From NCBI GenBank assembly GCA_023428905.1, contig JAEYWP010000004.1, positions 124,001 to 188,000 of the forward strand: a stretch of DNA of 64,000 nt. Reading direction: 5' to 3'. Shown here in pieces: positions 25,707 through 34,695 of this stretch (the stretch's first letter is position 1; the number at the start of each line of letters is the position of its first letter). The DNA is from Verrucomicrobiota bacterium (GTDB lineage Bacteria; Verrucomicrobiota; Verrucomicrobiia; Opitutales; Opitutaceae). The position numbers and the translations under genes are program-made. Under the pieces are notes generated by a model. The model did not search any database and was not told the origin of the DNA. It was given only the letters and a program-made list of their open reading frames with translations.

Positions 25707-27062
25707 CTAGGGGTCCGCATGCAGCATAATAATCCTGGGTGGTTGCACTAATGCCCACGCATTCTTGTTTCCGCCAGTTAATGTTCTCGTTCTTAACTCC
25801 AGCGCGCAGCAATACAGTGGCACGTCAGGGACCGCGAGTGTTAGGGACCTGGTGGTTCCCGCTATGCATACCTCGCTAATTCGTGCGAGTTCATTACCAA
25901 ACGCTTCGTCATACAATACGATCTCGAAGCAGACCGGAGGAGATAATGGATTTGTTACTGTTGCGGATGTCTCGATCTGGCGCGCGCCATTGAGATTGAC
26001 CTTTGTATACCTAAGGAGGGTGTCACAGCCCACTGAAGGGTGCATGAATATCCAGATGCGTGCATCTCGTATTTCGGGCCAGACACCGCCTCCTTGGCCT
26101 GTGCTGACGACGATGTCTTTCTGTCCATAAGGAGGAGGTAGTGTGCGGTTTCCCCCCGGCTGGGTCTGCTGCTCCAGACAAAAGTCGAATTGTTCCGACA
26201 ATGGTCCACATGTCTTTAGAAATTGTTCTTTCTGCTCTTCCGACCAATCCGTGTCAGCGAGCGTTCTGGGCGTGGACAGGGGGCCTGTGCTGGTGCGCTG
26301 AATTTCCAGAAAATGGGTGGGGACTGGCTTACTCCTAATTGCTTCCGGGAGTTCGTGCTGTTCCAGGTGTGCGGAGATGCGTTGAAAAACTGCGTGGGGA
26401 TCCGAAGCCATCTCGTGGGTGTGGATCTCTATGAAGGACTTCGGTGGGAGTTTCTGCCTCACGGCTAGCCATGCGGAGTTTGCCTTTGTCCATTCCTCGC
26501 AGTGCCTTTTGAACGACTCCTCCGGGAATTTTCTCAGGCGTGATTCTACGTTGCCGACAGGGTCCCTTATTAGGAAGATAAAGAGGGCTTTATCATACAT
26601 CGCACGTAAAGAAGGCGCAGCTTCTATGAGCTCGGTCCCGGGTGTCTTCTCGAACCATCTCCGTGAATACCAGGTTCGCACTTCCGCACGAAACCAACGC
26701 CTGAGCTGACGTCTGATGGCCGTTTCCCCAACGGCTGCAGCGAGGTTGGATCCTTCCCAGTTCTTTGCAGATTTGGCTTCATTATCCGTAACTACCGATC
26801 CGTAGTCGTCCGCTTGCGAACCAAAGACGGCTGGTGCTGGGTGTAGGCCGAGTTGAACGAAATGATCCCTGCAAACGCGGTCCAACTTGTAGTACAGTGT
26901 CAACAAATGTCCTTCGGCAAATCCGTCGTATTCAAAGTGGTCGTGTAGCAGCTGTGCGATGGTTGATGTGCCTGAGCGCGGTGAACCAAGGATAAATACT
27001 GGAAAATCAAATTCATCGGGCACGTCGGAGTTGGCTGCGTGACTGGGAGAACACTGGTTCAT
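25707..27062 (-). CDS. Sulfotransferase-family protein with C-terminal beta domain
   Basis: The protein has 451 residues from the ATG at 27062; a longer frame to 27149 adds 29 unlikely residues. The PAPS 5'-phosphosulfate loop is FILGSPRSGTSTIAQLL, and the 3'-phosphate motif region reads IFLIRDPVGNVESRLRKF. The catalytic domain covers about 1-300. The remaining 150 residues are beta-rich with no recognised name, possibly a glycan-binding or positioning module. The position inside the polysaccharide cluster, convergent with the broken GT-C gene and divergent from a GT2 gene, suggests sulfation of the surface glycan. The donor would be PAPS. The acceptor is unknown. Confidence 0.82.
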   Translation of the reverse strand: MNQCSPSHAANSDVPDEFDFPVFILGSPRSGTSTIAQLLHDHFEYDGFAEGHLLTLYYKLDRVCRDHFVQLGLHPAPAVFGSQADDYGSVVTDNEAKSAKNWEGSNLAAAVGETAIRRQLRRWFRAEVRTWYSRRWFEKTPGTELIEAAPSLRAMYDKALFIFLIRDPVGNVESRLRKFPEESFKRHCEEWTKANSAWLAVRQKLPPKSFIEIHTHEMASDPHAVFQRISAHLEQHELPEAIRSKPVPTHFLEIQRTSTGPLSTPRTLADTDWSEEQKEQFLKTCGPLSEQFDFCLEQQTQPGGNRTLPPPYGQKDIVVSTGQGGGVWPEIRDARIWIFMHPSVGCDTLLRYTKVNLNGARQIETSATVTNPLSPPVCFEIVLYDEAFGNELARISEVCIAGTTRSLTLAVPDVPLYCCALELRTRTLTGGNKNAWALVQPPRIIMLHADP

Positions 27063-27279
27063 CGAGGGGACTGGGAGTAATTCGAACTGGGTTGTGTCGT
27101 GGCAAGAAAAGTGTCTATGTACAGCCGTTTGAGCCACTTGTTCGCACAAAGACCGAATTTGTTGCAGTTACCTCGCGCCGCGGGCCTGAAAGAAGGACGG
27201 CGAGCATCCCAGCAAAGATTAGGCCTGTTGCCCTTCGGAAGGGATTGTGAGACCAGGGGAGGGACTCGATTGTTTTGAG

Positions 27280-28605
27280 ATGCCGCTCGTCTCCATTATC
27301 ATTCCCAACTTTAACCACGGACGTTACCTCGGGGAGCGGTTTCGCTCGATCAGCGAGCAATGTTTTCAAGATTTTGAGGTGATTTTTCTGGATGATGGGT
27401 CCACCGACGGAAGTTCTGAGTTTGCGGACTCGGTGCGATTGGACCAGCCTTTGAGAATAAGGAAGAATCGTAGGAACTCTGGTTCGGTTTTTGACCAATG
27501 GCGGCGAGGATTGGACGAAGCACGTGGACAGTATGTCTGGATTGCCGAGTCCGATGATACTTCGCAACCGAACTTCCTTAATGTCATGACTGCCGCACTG
27601 GATAGGCACCCGAGTGCAGCTCTCGGATACTGCCAGTCCACCCTCGTTGATGCCCGCGGTAGTCTGGTATCAGCCTATCCCAGTTATCTCGACGATATAG
27701 ATCCGCTCAGATGGAAGAGATCATATTCCTGCGCCGGCCGTGACGAGTTGGAGCATGCAATGATACTTCGAAACTCGATCCCAAACGCGAGCGCCTGCAT
27801 TTTTCGGCGCGAGGCCTTAGGGGCCGCCTTGAGTAATAGGGTCCCGTTGCGTCTTTGTGGAGATTGGCTCGTTTATTCCCGAATGCTTCAACGAGCCGGG
27901 CTCGTCTTTGTGTCCGAGCCAATGAACATCTACCGCGTCCATTCAAAGAGCCTACGATCGGTGGTGGATAATGGTTTTGATCGGATCGCAGAGGGTTACC
28001 TGGTTCAGGATTCAATTTCGCGGACCGTTCGCCTCCGCGCCGAAACTCACGAGTTGGCCTGCCGTTTTTCGTTGCGAGAACTCACCTTCCTTGCCGCACG
28101 CTTGGATCGTAACCCGCTAAACGATGCGCTGCTCAAGTGTGCAGCACGCCAGTTTGATCCCGCCTTGGTGGAAAGATTAGCCGATTGGGAGCGGCAGAGA
28201 CTGCCGTGTGCGCGGGTGGCCCAGCGGAGCTGGCGCACGATGGGACGAAGGAGAGAATCATTCCGCGTTTACCGAGATGACAGGCCTGTGGTATTGGAGT
28301 TTAGGGTACGACCTGGGACGATGGAAGTGGATCTACTCGGAAAATCGGGGTCCGTGGAAGTCATTGATTTGCAGTGGGCAGACCGGAGTGGTCGTCCTTT
28401 GGCAGATCCCGTTACGGGTGACCGCTTGGCCGCTTTGATTTTTATTGGGGCAGATAGCGCCCTGCAGATCAAAAGGTCCGAAGTGAGTACTACGATCGTG
28501 GAGGGAACGGGCGGGCTTGTGATCACAACTCCCAAGGCTGTAGCGGGAGGCGACTTGCTTCTAAAGATTGCCGTGAGAGCGGCTCCTCCTCCATCGTTGT
28601 TATAA
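27280..28605 (+). CDS. Glycosyltransferase family 2 with C-terminal beta domain
   Basis: The protein has 441 residues from the ATG at 27280 (MPLVSIIIPNFNHGRYL). A GTG at 27247 with GGAAGGG just upstream could give 452 residues and may be the real start. The GT-A signatures are FLDDGSTDGS, AESDDTSQP and LRLCGDWLVYSRML. After about residue 330 a beta-strand-rich segment follows (VVLEFRVRPGTMEVDLLG...), probably an accessory domain rather than part of the transferase. The gene is divergent from the sulfotransferase gene and is followed after 36 bases by the next fusion gene. Confidence 0.85.
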   Translation: MPLVSIIIPNFNHGRYLGERFRSISEQCFQDFEVIFLDDGSTDGSSEFADSVRLDQPLRIRKNRRNSGSVFDQWRRGLDEARGQYVWIAESDDTSQPNFLNVMTAALDRHPSAALGYCQSTLVDARGSLVSAYPSYLDDIDPLRWKRSYSCAGRDELEHAMILRNSIPNASACIFRREALGAALSNRVPLRLCGDWLVYSRMLQRAGLVFVSEPMNIYRVHSKSLRSVVDNGFDRIAEGYLVQDSISRTVRLRAETHELACRFSLRELTFLAARLDRNPLNDALLKCAARQFDPALVERLADWERQRLPCARVAQRSWRTMGRRRESFRVYRDDRPVVLEFRVRPGTMEVDLLGKSGSVEVIDLQWADRSGRPLADPVTGDRLAALIFIGADSALQIKRSEVSTTIVEGTGGLVITTPKAVAGGDLLLKIAVRAAPPPSLL

Positions 28606-28641
28606 GGATATAAGCCAATTCTGCGACAAACGCGACGCTGA

Positions 28642-30951
28642 ATGCTCCCGCGAATGAATAATCACAACTCACTGACATCCGGCGATAAAGAGAGTATGCT
28701 GGACGATAACGCATATATCCGGGCGGAAAAGCCGAATGGCCGCCGCCGAGGTATTCTTCCCTATCGTGGTATTAATCGGATTGGCCCGCCATGCGTGAGT
28801 ATCATCACCCCGTTCTACCACTCCTCGGATACACTACCCGAGACCGCCGATTCGGTCCTAGCACAGTCATGGCAGAACTGGGAATGGATAATCGTCGACG
28901 ACGGAAGCACGCTGGAATCGAGCGCGCATGCATTGTCGTTGGTGAAGGAAAGGGACAGCCGTATAATTGTATTGTCTATGCCAGAAAATTCTGGGATTAG
29001 CGCTGCGCGCAATCAAGGACTGCGGTCTGCAAATGGACAGTTTGTATGTTGGCTTGATAGTGACGACCTCATCGAACCCACGTTTCTCGAGAAGTGCGTG
29101 GCTCGGTTAACTGCCATTCCCGAAATTTCCTTCACTAAGGGATACACCATTGGATTTGGAGCCGAGGAGTACCTTTGGACACATGGGTTCCATGACAGGG
29201 AGCGATTTTTAAGAGAAAATCGCACTGAGCCCACGTCGGTTATGCGCACCTCTGTCGCTCGGGCGATAGGTGGATTCGACGAAACCATTCGTGATGGACT
29301 GGAGGATTGGGATTTTTGGCTGAAAGCGGCGGATGCGGGCTATTGGGGAGATACGATTGCCGAGCCGCTGTGCTGGTATCGTCGTCGCCAAGCACATCTT
29401 GATCGATGGAAGAATTTAAAGAGTGTGCGCAGTCGCGAGGAGATGGAGCAGGAACTGCGAAGGCGTTATCCTCGCCTTTGGAAGCATGGTTTCCCACAGA
29501 CAACAGCCAAACCGCGCTCCTATGAATCGACGCTCGGCGTCTTCAGCGACCTCCATAATCAGTTAGCAAAGAAAAAGCCAAGATTGCTTCTGATCGTACC
29601 GCACCTTGAACTCGGCGGGGCGGACCGTGTTAATCGAGATATTATATCTCAGCTGTCGGCCCGATTTGACTGGGAGGTGACGCTACTTACCACGCGCAGG
29701 TCGGCCGATGCATGGGCTGGGAAGTTCTATGAGTGGACGAGCGATGTATTCACACTTCACCGCTTCCTTCCGGCGTCTGCATTTCCAGGATTTATTGCCT
29801 ACTTGATTGAGAGCCGTCAGCCTGACTTGGTACTCCTAAGCCAGAGCGAACTTGGATACCGCTTGCTACCTTGGCTGAAGACCGCTTTTCCAAGCCTTCC
29901 TATCGTGGACTTGGTTCATATCGTGATGAACGACTGGCAGAATGGCGGTTATCCGAGGTTTTCTGTCGATAACCGGGATTATTTGGACCACACCTTTGCG
30001 GTGTCATCGGACCTAAAAGAGTGGTTGGCTGACCAAGGAGGTGAAGCGAGTCGGATCGAGGTACTCTACTGCAATACCGATCCCGAACACTGGACTCGAA
30101 GTGGTAGCCTCACCGACGCGGCGCGTTCTCGCTGGAGCCTGGCAACGGGTGTACCTATCATCCTCTTCGCTGGGCGATTTACTTCCCAAAAGCAGCCACG
30201 TTTGCTCCGACCCATTCTGGAATATCTGCACGGTCAAAATTGCACGGAGTACCAGTTAGTTCTCGCGGGTGATGGACCCGACCGAGGCTGGCTCGAGGCC
30301 AATCTCTGTAACGTGTACCCTGATCGAGTATTGATGGTAGGTAACGTGGATCCAGACGAAATGCGAGTCTTGATGAGTGCTGTGGATATATTGCTTCTGC
30401 CATCTGAGGCGGAGGGTATTGCGCTCGTGATCTACGAGGCTATGAGCATGCAGGTGGTTCCGATTGCGACTTGTGTCGGAGGGCAGCGGGAGTTGGTAAC
30501 TCCCGATTGTGGATTCCTCGTTCCTGTCACCGAAGATATCGTGAGCAGCCTAGCACAGAAGCTATTATGGTTGCTGGAACACCCATCTGAGCGTGCAGTG
30601 ATGGGTATTGCATCGCGGAAACGAGTGGAAACCTACTTCTCGTTGGATCGAATGGGCAGGCAGCTCAATGATTCCTTGAGGAATATGGTTTTGTCCGATC
30701 GACAGCCCCTCACCGCCGCTCCCGGAAGCGAACGTGTGCTAGAAAGGTTAAATTCCCAGATCGAAAAGATCTACCTCGAGCACAATAATGCGGATGAGTG
30801 GCAGCGCAGAATCCAAGCTGGAAGGCTACTTCCGCGCGCCGTGAGTGGTTTTGCGGATTGGTTGAGACGCACCCCTGTGGCTCGGTTGTTTCGCCGCTTT
30901 GAAATCCGATACGGTGAACGAATCGGCAAATGGCTCATGCGTTATAGCTAA
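28642..30951 (+). CDS. Bifunctional glycosyltransferase, GT2-GT4 fusion
   Basis: This protein has 769 residues. The N-terminal GT-A domain (about 51-285) shows VSIITPFYHSSDTL, VDDGSTLES, WLDSDDLIEP and DGLEDWDFWLKAADAG. The GT-B domain (about 308-700) begins LLLIVPHLELGGADRVNRD and carries FAGRFTSQKQPRL and PSEAEGIALVIYEAMSMQVV with the E-x7-E pair. The C-terminal 70 residues are basic and helical, perhaps for membrane contact. It has the same architecture as the protein at 21129, so the cluster has two dual-site enzymes. In-frame ATGs at 28654 and 28696 are possible later starts. Confidence 0.88.
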   Translation: MLPRMNNHNSLTSGDKESMLDDNAYIRAEKPNGRRRGILPYRGINRIGPPCVSIITPFYHSSDTLPETADSVLAQSWQNWEWIIVDDGSTLESSAHALSLVKERDSRIIVLSMPENSGISAARNQGLRSANGQFVCWLDSDDLIEPTFLEKCVARLTAIPEISFTKGYTIGFGAEEYLWTHGFHDRERFLRENRTEPTSVMRTSVARAIGGFDETIRDGLEDWDFWLKAADAGYWGDTIAEPLCWYRRRQAHLDRWKNLKSVRSREEMEQELRRRYPRLWKHGFPQTTAKPRSYESTLGVFSDLHNQLAKKKPRLLLIVPHLELGGADRVNRDIISQLSARFDWEVTLLTTRRSADAWAGKFYEWTSDVFTLHRFLPASAFPGFIAYLIESRQPDLVLLSQSELGYRLLPWLKTAFPSLPIVDLVHIVMNDWQNGGYPRFSVDNRDYLDHTFAVSSDLKEWLADQGGEASRIEVLYCNTDPEHWTRSGSLTDAARSRWSLATGVPIILFAGRFTSQKQPRLLRPILEYLHGQNCTEYQLVLAGDGPDRGWLEANLCNVYPDRVLMVGNVDPDEMRVLMSAVDILLLPSEAEGIALVIYEAMSMQVVPIATCVGGQRELVTPDCGFLVPVTEDIVSSLAQKLLWLLEHPSERAVMGIASRKRVETYFSLDRMGRQLNDSLRNMVLSDRQPLTAAPGSERVLERLNSQIEKIYLEHNNADEWQRRIQAGRLLPRAVSGFADWLRRTPVARLFRRFEIRYGERIGKWLMRYS

Positions 30952-30969
30952 TATTCATTCTTCGTATGT

Positions 30970-30988
30970 ATGCAGTGATCCACTGCAT
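30970..30988. repeat. 8-bp hairpin between convergent genes, possible bidirectional terminator
   Basis: ATGCAGTG and CACTGCAT flank an ATC loop, 19 bases after the GT2-GT4 stop and 70 bases before the convergent membrane protein stop. There is no T-tract on either side, so termination would be weak or Rho-dependent. Confidence 0.4.
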
Positions 30989-31058
30989 CCTCAATTCCTA
31001 TGCGGCCATCGCCGAAAACCGTTAGGACACGGCAATATCAAAGCCGCGTTGTGCCTGT

Positions 31059-33125
31059 TCAGGAGACTACATGAGCGCTGCTTATATGACGGTTGCGCCG
31101 TAGGAACATTTCCACCAGGAGGCCTCCCCATAGGAATACCCCCAGAATCGATGTGATCAAGCCGGCTCTCAGATTCGGCGTGTGGTATTGCTCCGAAACC
31201 AGCCATTCCCCCGCAGGAAGCCTCCAGGCCCGGAAATCATCCATATCTTCGGCAACTAGGCTACGAACCTCCCCGGTATTCTTCTCGCGTGCCTCCGCAG
31301 TCCATCCCTCCCAATAAAGCTCGTTCTCAACAACCGTAGCTGGTCGGGAAAGGCTTATCGAGAAATTCAACCGGCTCGGCTCGTAGCCTAGTGGAGACTG
31401 CTGGGGTTGAAGAAACTTGGGCCAATCTTGCAAGGAGCGCACATCTTCTCCTGGAACCTCAAGGGCAATCCACGCCTGCATAGCAAAGTCTTTCAAATAG
31501 GGCGTGGTAGAAATCCGACGTTGGCGGTTGAATTGCATTGGGCCAGACCAATCCGAAGTTGTATACTCACCCGAGTAGTATCCTCTCCAAACATAGCTTT
31601 TCTCCGGAATATCTAAACGGCGCGGTCGTTGTGCCGGGGGGGTGCGAACGGAGGTACGGAAGATCTCGGCATGCTGGTTGAAGTCAGGCCCATCAACCTG
31701 ATACATTCGACCGCCTTCCAGGTATTTTAGACCGTTCTCTAGTGCAAAGTGCGTATGCTTCCAATGCACACGCCCCCAGTCTGCGCCAGCGATGACACAG
31801 AGCAGAATTGCGCAGAAAGGATAGCCGAGTCTGGCGCGCAACATTAGAACAATTGATACAGTAAGCCACGCGACTAGGCTGTAGAGAAATGGCGTGGAGG
31901 TTACTGGAAGACTTAGCATGGAGGCACCCCAAAGCAAAATCAGCAAGAAGACGATCGGCCAGGATCGCCATTCCACATGGGGGTAATACCAGATGGTCTC
32001 CAAAGTTCGAGCGGCCAGCAGAATTAGTGGCAATGCCATGAGAGCGCGATGGTCTCCGTAGGGAAAACGACTATAGCCAAGTTGGGGGAGGCCGCGACGC
32101 AATAGTTCGTGCAAAACTCCAGAGGCCACCAAAGCTGCGAGGAGAGCAAGGAGCGTTGCCGGTGTTAATCGCTTCAGTGTTCGCGTTCCTGCCAGTAGTA
32201 TCGCGCAAGGCACCACTCCTATAAAAAGGGATCGCATGGTTGCATCGTGTTCAAAAAAGCTATTCTCCGTGCTAAATATGAGCGACCATAGATCTTTTAC
32301 GGCGACAAAATCGTAGGTAATGCTCGCGCCCTCCACCCGCGCAAGACCCCTCAAGTGCAGTAGAGCGGGTACTAGCAACACCCCCGCGAGAAGGGTCCCC
32401 GCCGCATAGCCAGCAAGAAGGCGAATTCCCGCCATCCTGTCCTTGGTCACAAGCGTTCTAGCAGCGACAATTAACCCAATGCAGAACAATGTGGCTATTG
32501 TGGCGCCAGGGTAGCCACCCGTCCAGAGCATGTATACAACAATCGGTTGGATAGCAGTCATTAATCCAAACACGCGCGGGTTGTGATTTAGGCGCCAGGC
32601 TGCTAATGCCGGACCGGCAATCCATGGAGCGAGCGCGTAAGCTCGGACTATGTCGGTGTGCATGGAGTTAACGTAAAACCCGCCAAAGCTCTGATAGAGC
32701 ACCCCTGTCAACAATGCCGTTGACCAACGTAGGTTTAATAGTCTTGCCGCGAGAACGGCTCCCACCCCTCCGGCGAGAACATGCAGTCCCTGCAATACTA
32801 TCGCAGCCTTGAATGTATAGGTTGCTTCAAGTAGGACGAAGATCCAAAATGGTGGGTAATAAAACCCGCTCTGCAGCACAAGAAAAAGAGGGTATCCGAA
32901 ACCTGCATATGGCATCCAGCTGCTGCTCTGGCCAAGCTTATGGAGTTCTATAAAACAAAATGGTATCGCGTGGTAGGTCTTGCTAGAGTCGCCTGTGAAT
33001 GAATAGCCATAGAAATAGTGCAGTGAGAAATATATAAGGTTCTGCACAGCGAGTGCGCAGAGTATCGCAGAAAACTTTCGCCAATCGGTTCTCAGATGGA
33101 GAAGTGAAATGGAGGAACGAAGCAT
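31059..33125 (-). CDS. Large polytopic membrane protein, YfhO/GT-C-like
   Basis: This 688-residue protein has an N-terminal cytoplasmic stretch and a first helix (about 20-40). An extracytoplasmic loop with FTGDSSKTYHAIPF follows, then about eleven more helices up to 440, a soluble domain (about 450-660), and a final helix before a basic tail. The arrangement resembles the 7429-9624 protein, and both probably belong to the same broad GT-C/YfhO group used for periplasmic glycan modification. The gene is on the opposite strand from its neighbours and is isolated by a 483-base gap upstream. Specificity unknown. Confidence 0.6.
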   Translation of the reverse strand: MLRSSISLLHLRTDWRKFSAILCALAVQNLIYFSLHYFYGYSFTGDSSKTYHAIPFCFIELHKLGQSSSWMPYAGFGYPLFLVLQSGFYYPPFWIFVLLEATYTFKAAIVLQGLHVLAGGVGAVLAARLLNLRWSTALLTGVLYQSFGGFYVNSMHTDIVRAYALAPWIAGPALAAWRLNHNPRVFGLMTAIQPIVVYMLWTGGYPGATIATLFCIGLIVAARTLVTKDRMAGIRLLAGYAAGTLLAGVLLVPALLHLRGLARVEGASITYDFVAVKDLWSLIFSTENSFFEHDATMRSLFIGVVPCAILLAGTRTLKRLTPATLLALLAALVASGVLHELLRRGLPQLGYSRFPYGDHRALMALPLILLAARTLETIWYYPHVEWRSWPIVFLLILLWGASMLSLPVTSTPFLYSLVAWLTVSIVLMLRARLGYPFCAILLCVIAGADWGRVHWKHTHFALENGLKYLEGGRMYQVDGPDFNQHAEIFRTSVRTPPAQRPRRLDIPEKSYVWRGYYSGEYTTSDWSGPMQFNRQRRISTTPYLKDFAMQAWIALEVPGEDVRSLQDWPKFLQPQQSPLGYEPSRLNFSISLSRPATVVENELYWEGWTAEAREKNTGEVRSLVAEDMDDFRAWRLPAGEWLVSEQYHTPNLRAGLITSILGVFLWGGLLVEMFLRRNRHISSAHVVS

Positions 33126-33608
33126 GGGAATTTACTGTTAACGCGTCGCGGCTCAAAATCGCAATTGAAAACTGTGTTGGAATTCGCCACTCTGGGCATC
33201 TGGGCGAGAGCGCCGAATGCACTTAGATCAAACTGTATCGAGGCCATACCGATTCCGTGTCTCTTGACAGGCATCAATCCGGCGCATCTTCGGCTGAGGA
33301 GCCCAGGCGGAGTATTGGGTTTTTGATGATGGTAGCTCTAGTCGGAGGACGGAAACTGCCGGCGGATGGAGCAAGGTCGCAGACTGTTCTGGATCCCTGT
33401 CTAGGAGTCTGGGCAGTGTTGGGTTCAGCCCAATGCTCGAACTAGCGGCAACGTCGGCTCAGAGAATTGGCAACCTACAAACGGAGACACACTCCCAAAG
33501 TGGCGACGGGGAGGTGTGTGTGATCGTGAAACGAAGGGTGGGGGCGTCTGGGAGTTTTGTAGCCCATTTTATACTGTTCACTGAGACGACTGCAGGCTTG
33601 TCATCAGG
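33126..33608. other. 483-base intergenic region between divergent genes
   Basis: This stretch separates the minus-strand membrane protein from the plus-strand acetyltransferase/ketoisomerase gene. Only short frames without family features are present (for example 33257-33445). It must contain the promoters of both flanking genes, but I could not point to a convincing -35/-10 pair or operator. Confidence 0.5.
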
Positions 33609-34619
33609 ATGATCATGCGCATCGTGCCCTTTCCAACCATGGAGAATGCAGGTATGTTCGAAACAACTGAGTATTTCAAGCACCCGACGGCGCTTTGCGA
33701 ATCCCAATCAATCGGAGCGAGAACTCGGATCTGGGCTTTTGCACATCTCCTGCCTGGGTGCAAAATCGGATCGGACTGCAATATCTGCGATGGAGTATTT
33801 ATCGAAAATGATGTTGTAGTCGGTGACAACGTGACCGTGAAATGTGGCGTGCAGCTGTGGGATGGAGTGTGTATCGAAAATGATGTGTTCATAGGTCCCA
33901 ACGTCTCGTTTACAAATGACAATTTTCCACGCAGTAGGGTTTGGCAGAAGAATGTCCTTCGGACGATTATACGACGAGGCGCGTCCATCGGTGCAAACGC
34001 AACGATTTTACCGGGAATCGAAGTCGGAGAAGGGGCAATGGTCGGGGCGGGCGCGGTTGTGACGCGGAGTGTTCCGCCTTTTGCCATTGTAATGGGGAAT
34101 CCATGTAGGATTACGGGGTATGTTGGCAGCCAATATGGCGAGCCTAATGAAAACACACCTCAGCGGCAAACTATGGTAGATAGGAAGCCGTCAGTCGTGT
34201 CAGGCGTATTTCTGCTCCGGACTCCTAAATTCTCCGACGTGCGAGGCGATCTTACGGTCGGTAGCTTCAAGGACCACGTACCATTTGTTCCGGCCCGCTA
34301 CTTCTTGGTATATGGGGTGCCCTCTAAAGAGACGCGTGGCGAGCATGCCCACAAATTATGTCATCAATTTCTAACCTGTGTTCACGGATCCGTGTCAGTT
34401 GTAGCGGACGATGGCGCATCAAGGCAGGAGTTCAGGCTGGATCAACCGACGCTGGGTGTCTATCTCCCTCCTATGGTGTGGGGTATTCAATATAGATATA
34501 CCGCGGATGCTATTCTTCTTGTATATGCATCGCATGAATATGATTCAGCGGATTATATTCGTTCTTATGCGGAGTTTAAGGCACTGGTTTCAGCAAGGGG
34601 GCAGAACGGCAAATCGTGA
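33609..34619 (+). CDS. fdtD: Bifunctional hexapeptide acetyltransferase / dTDP-sugar 3,4-ketoisomerase (FdtD/WxcM-like), copy 1
   Basis: The protein has 336 residues. An ATG at 33654 (residue 16, preceded by GGAG) is the more likely start, because family members begin close to the EYFKHPTALCES segment. Residues about 20-180 are a left-handed beta-helix acyltransferase with repeats such as CNICDGVFIEND and a terminal GNPCRITGY. Residues about 205-330 are a cupin-like WxcM/FdtA domain with RGEHAHKLCHQFL and GSVSVVADDG. Such fusions isomerise dTDP-4-keto-6-deoxyglucose to the 3-keto sugar and N-acetylate the amino sugar made by FdtB. The matching aminotransferase follows at 34696. A paralogue is at 45559. 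Confidence 0.87.
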   Translation: MIMRIVPFPTMENAGMFETTEYFKHPTALCESQSIGARTRIWAFAHLLPGCKIGSDCNICDGVFIENDVVVGDNVTVKCGVQLWDGVCIENDVFIGPNVSFTNDNFPRSRVWQKNVLRTIIRRGASIGANATILPGIEVGEGAMVGAGAVVTRSVPPFAIVMGNPCRITGYVGSQYGEPNENTPQRQTMVDRKPSVVSGVFLLRTPKFSDVRGDLTVGSFKDHVPFVPARYFLVYGVPSKETRGEHAHKLCHQFLTCVHGSVSVVADDGASRQEFRLDQPTLGVYLPPMVWGIQYRYTADAILLVYASHEYDSADYIRSYAEFKALVSARGQNGKS

Positions 34620-34695
34620 CTTTAGTTGGGAAGGTTTTGTTTCTCTGCTCGTTCGCGAGTGTTGAACAGATGGCGACAGTAAATATCTATTTTAA

